DNA from: an uncultured Oscillospiraceae bacterium
GTDB lineage: Bacteria; Bacillota; Clostridia; UBA1212; UBA1255
DNA length: 7,271 nucleotides
Assembly (NCBI GenBank): GCA_902462635.1
Contig: CABQCN010000067.1
Span: 1-7,271 of the forward strand
Direction of reading: 5' to 3'
Made by a program: the position numbers and the translations under genes. This document shows positions 6,254 through 7,271 of the stretch, piece by piece (within the stretch, counting starts at the first letter, position 1; the number at the start of each line of letters is the position of its first letter). The notes under the pieces are model-generated. The model did no database searches. It saw only the letters and a list, made by a program, of their open reading frames with translations, and was not told where the DNA came from.

Positions 6254-6890
6254 TTTTAATGACTCCTTCGAGATAATGATTCAGCGCAAGCTCCGCTTCC
6301 ACGCCGGAGCGCTCGGCCTGCCTGCAGATCTGATACAACATCCTGCCGATCTCCTGTTCCGGGAGCGGATCCTCCGTATTTTCTTCCTGCGGTTCCGCTT
6401 TGCGGATCTTCTTCGCCGCCTTCTGCGCCCGCATCAGCGCGGGTAAGACGGCCGGAATATCTTCCAGGTCCTGCCGCAGGGAAGAAAAACCTTTTTCTTC
6501 CAGCTTCCGGCTTTCCCAATTTGCAAGCGCCTCTCCGGCGGTATCCGCCGCTTCGCTGCCAAACACATGCGAATGCCGGAACAACATTTTCCGCGCGCAC
6601 CGGTCCGTCACGTCTTCCAGGGTAAAACGGCCTTCTTCTCTTGCCAGAATCGTATGAAATATGACTTGCAGAAGCACGTCTCCCAGCTCTTCGCAGAGCT
6701 TTTCGGAACTTTCCTTTTGGATCGCGTCAACCGCCTCGTATGCTTCCTCGATCATCGGCTTTATCAAAGAGCGGTGCGTCTGCGCCCGGTCCCAAGGGCA
6801 CCCTTCCGGCGACCGCAAAAGCTCTATAATGTGATAAAGCTCCTCGAACGTATACCGCTCCCCCTGCTGTTTTGGTTCCATTTCTATCAT
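6240..6890 (-). CDS. mazG: MazG-type nucleoside triphosphate pyrophosphohydrolase
   Basis: MazG hydrolyses (d)NTPs, especially non-canonical ones, to the monophosphate and pyrophosphate in the cytoplasm, which cleans the nucleotide pool. The 216-residue chain has the classic first domain: LRSPEGCPWDRAQTH at about 25-39, the metal-binding EEAYE (48-52) with ELGD (68-71), and RHSHVFG at 105-111 (usually RHPHVFG). The second domain is worn: LPALMRAQKAAKK (149-161) is present, but the following EExxE helix is missing, and EIGR (180-183) stands where the metal-binding ELGD should be. The N-terminal methylase domain of B. subtilis YabN is absent. The start ATG 6890 is preferred to the in-frame GTG 6935, which sits at the predicted transcription start; its ribosome site is weak (GGGTG). 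It is the first gene of the inferred operon and overlaps rqcP by 14 bases. Confidence 0.92.
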   Translation of the reverse strand: MIEMEPKQQGERYTFEELYHIIELLRSPEGCPWDRAQTHRSLIKPMIEEAYEAVDAIQKESSEKLCEELGDVLLQVIFHTILAREEGRFTLEDVTDRCARKMLFRHSHVFGSEAADTAGEALANWESRKLEEKGFSSLRQDLEDIPAVLPALMRAQKAAKKIRKAEPQEENTEDPLPEQEIGRMLYQICRQAERSGVEAELALNHYLEGVIKNENR

Positions 6891-6921
6891 GAAAACACCC
6901 GTCGTTTCTTTAAAATATATC

Positions 6922-6951
6922 TTGCGTAATGTCACACTGTCTGATTATAAT
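6922..6951 (+). promoter_or_regulatory. Candidate plus-strand promoter for the tadA-like gene (upstream choice)
   Basis: TTGCGT (6922-6927), an 18-base spacer and TATAAT (6946-6951). The -10 is the other strand of the mazG -10, since ATTATAAT (6944-6951) is a perfect palindrome. It would give a leader of about 78 nt that contains GAGGTG (7018-7023). Confidence 0.35.
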
Positions 6952-6972
6952 ACAACAAACGGGCAAGAGCAA
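6944..6972 (-). promoter_or_regulatory. Promoter of the mazG-rqcP-foldase-glycosidase operon
   Basis: The -35 box TTGCTC (6972-6967), a 17-base spacer and a consensus -10 TATAAT (6949-6944) predict a start near 6937 and a leader of about 47 nt before the mazG ATG. No other convincing promoter is seen before the downstream genes, so it may drive all five. Confidence 0.6.
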
Positions 6973-7010
6973 ATTTTATTTCGGCTCTCCGCAAGAATGT
7001 TATTTTCTAT

Positions 7011-7016
7011 TATAAT
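7011..7016 (+). promoter_or_regulatory. Candidate -10 box for the tadA-like gene (downstream choice)
   Basis: A second perfect TATAAT, again within the palindrome ATTATAAT (7009-7016). The -35 at 17 bases is poor (TCCGCA, 6988-6993). If used, transcription would start near 7023 and the leader would be very short and nearly without a ribosome site. Confidence 0.3.
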
Positions 7017-7035
7017 CGAGGTGTGTAAACAAACT

Positions 7036-7271
7036 GTGTCAGATGTGTGGTTCTTTATGGACAAGGCCTTGGAATGTGCCCGCCGTTCTCTGGAATCGTC
7101 TCCTCAGGATATTCCCGTCGGCTGCGTGATCGTATCCGGAAGCAAAGGCGGAACGGAATCTCCCGTCATCCTTGCATCCGGCTGGAATACGCGCGAGTCC
7201 GCAGACCGCGTCACCGGACATGCGGAACTCAGCGCGCTGGACGCGGCGGCCGCGGCGACCGGCAGCCGGCT
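7036..7271 (+). CDS. tadA: TadA-like tRNA adenosine deaminase (zinc cytidine/adenosine deaminase fold), 3' end cut
   Basis: TadA converts adenosine 34 of tRNA-Arg(ACG) to inosine. The visible 78 residues show the family order: FFMDKALECA (6-15), the IPVGCVIV strand (26-33; usually VPVGAVIV), GWN (49-51) with the conserved substrate-contacting Asn51, and GHAEL (61-65) with zinc ligand His62 and catalytic proton-shuttle Glu64. The PCxxC zinc half lies beyond the window. The loop after VIV (SGSKGGTESPVIL) is a few residues longer than usual, and VTGHAE replaces PTAHAE. The start is uncertain. GTG 7036 gives MSDVWFFM, which matches where the family begins, and has GAGGTG 12 bases ahead. ATG 7057 would cut helix 1, and GTG 7045 and GTG 7021 are also in frame. 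It is transcribed divergently from mazG. A related guanine or cytosine deaminase cannot be excluded without the rest. Confidence 0.8.
   Translation, partial: MSDVWFFMDKALECARRSLESSPQDIPVGCVIVSGSKGGTESPVILASGWNTRESADRVTGHAELSALDAAAAATGSR

Noticed and set aside
6891..6935. N-terminal extension of MazG to GTG 6935
   Set aside because: The TATAAT at 6949-6944 puts the transcription start at about 6937, so there is no room for a ribosome site, and the extra residues match nothing in the family.
6966..6988. Inverted repeat AGAGC / GCTCT overlapping the mazG -35 box
   Set aside because: Arms of five bases with a 13-base loop are readily expected by chance; no further symmetry extends it.
1..7271. 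CRISPR array, insertion sequence, tRNA/rRNA gene, phage or defence module
   Set aside because: No spaced direct repeats, transposase motifs, terminal inverted repeats or structured RNA gene signatures were seen; every long frame that holds up is a housekeeping or metabolic gene.

Overview
The window looks like a chromosomal segment of an anaerobic Gram-positive bacterium of the class Clostridia (Oscillospiraceae-like or a relative; the rank is inferred). The grounds are strong AAGGAGG-type ribosome binding sites, a lipoprotein PrsA/SurA-type foldase, the mazG-rqcP gene pair typical of Firmicutes, and a short-branch C4-dicarboxylate gene pair. Base composition is moderate (near half G+C by eye) and I see no abrupt change that would suggest an island. 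There are no tRNA or rRNA genes, insertion sequences, CRISPR repeats or phage genes.

Layout, read in the direction of transcription. Almost everything is on the minus strand. From the right, a divergent intergenic region (6891-7035) separates a plus-strand tadA-like deaminase gene, cut by the window edge, from a five-gene minus-strand cluster: mazG (6890-6240), rqcP (6253-6008), a 758-residue lipoprotein foldase with two parvulin-like halves (5993-3717), a cytoplasmic GH27 alpha-galactosidase-type enzyme (3687-2551) and a 65-residue Cys-rich protein (2531-2334). Junctions are a 14-base overlap and then gaps of 14, 29 and 19 bases, with no terminator visible between genes, so I infer one operon behind a TTGCTC-17-TATAAT promoter.

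An AT-rich gap (2057-2333) holds a possible weak terminator of that operon, an imperfect inverted repeat, and a near-consensus promoter (TTGACA-17-GATAAT) with a roughly 87-nt structured leader. It drives a second minus-strand pair: a lactate/malate dehydrogenase family gene (2056-1106) and, 34 bases on, class II fumarase fumC (1071 to beyond base 1). The dehydrogenase has Arg at the position that selects oxaloacetate over pyruvate, and the neighbouring fumarase agrees with malate as its product. Together they would run oxaloacetate to malate to fumarate (or the reverse).

Nothing here looks like a new defence or mobile system. The points most worth a second look are: the dehydrogenase that mixes a malate-type specificity residue with lactate-type residues; the foldase built from two halves at a constant 373-residue offset; the worn-down second MazG domain; the sugar hydrolase and small Cys protein inside a nucleotide and translation quality-control operon; and the leader RNA with two mutually exclusive hairpins.
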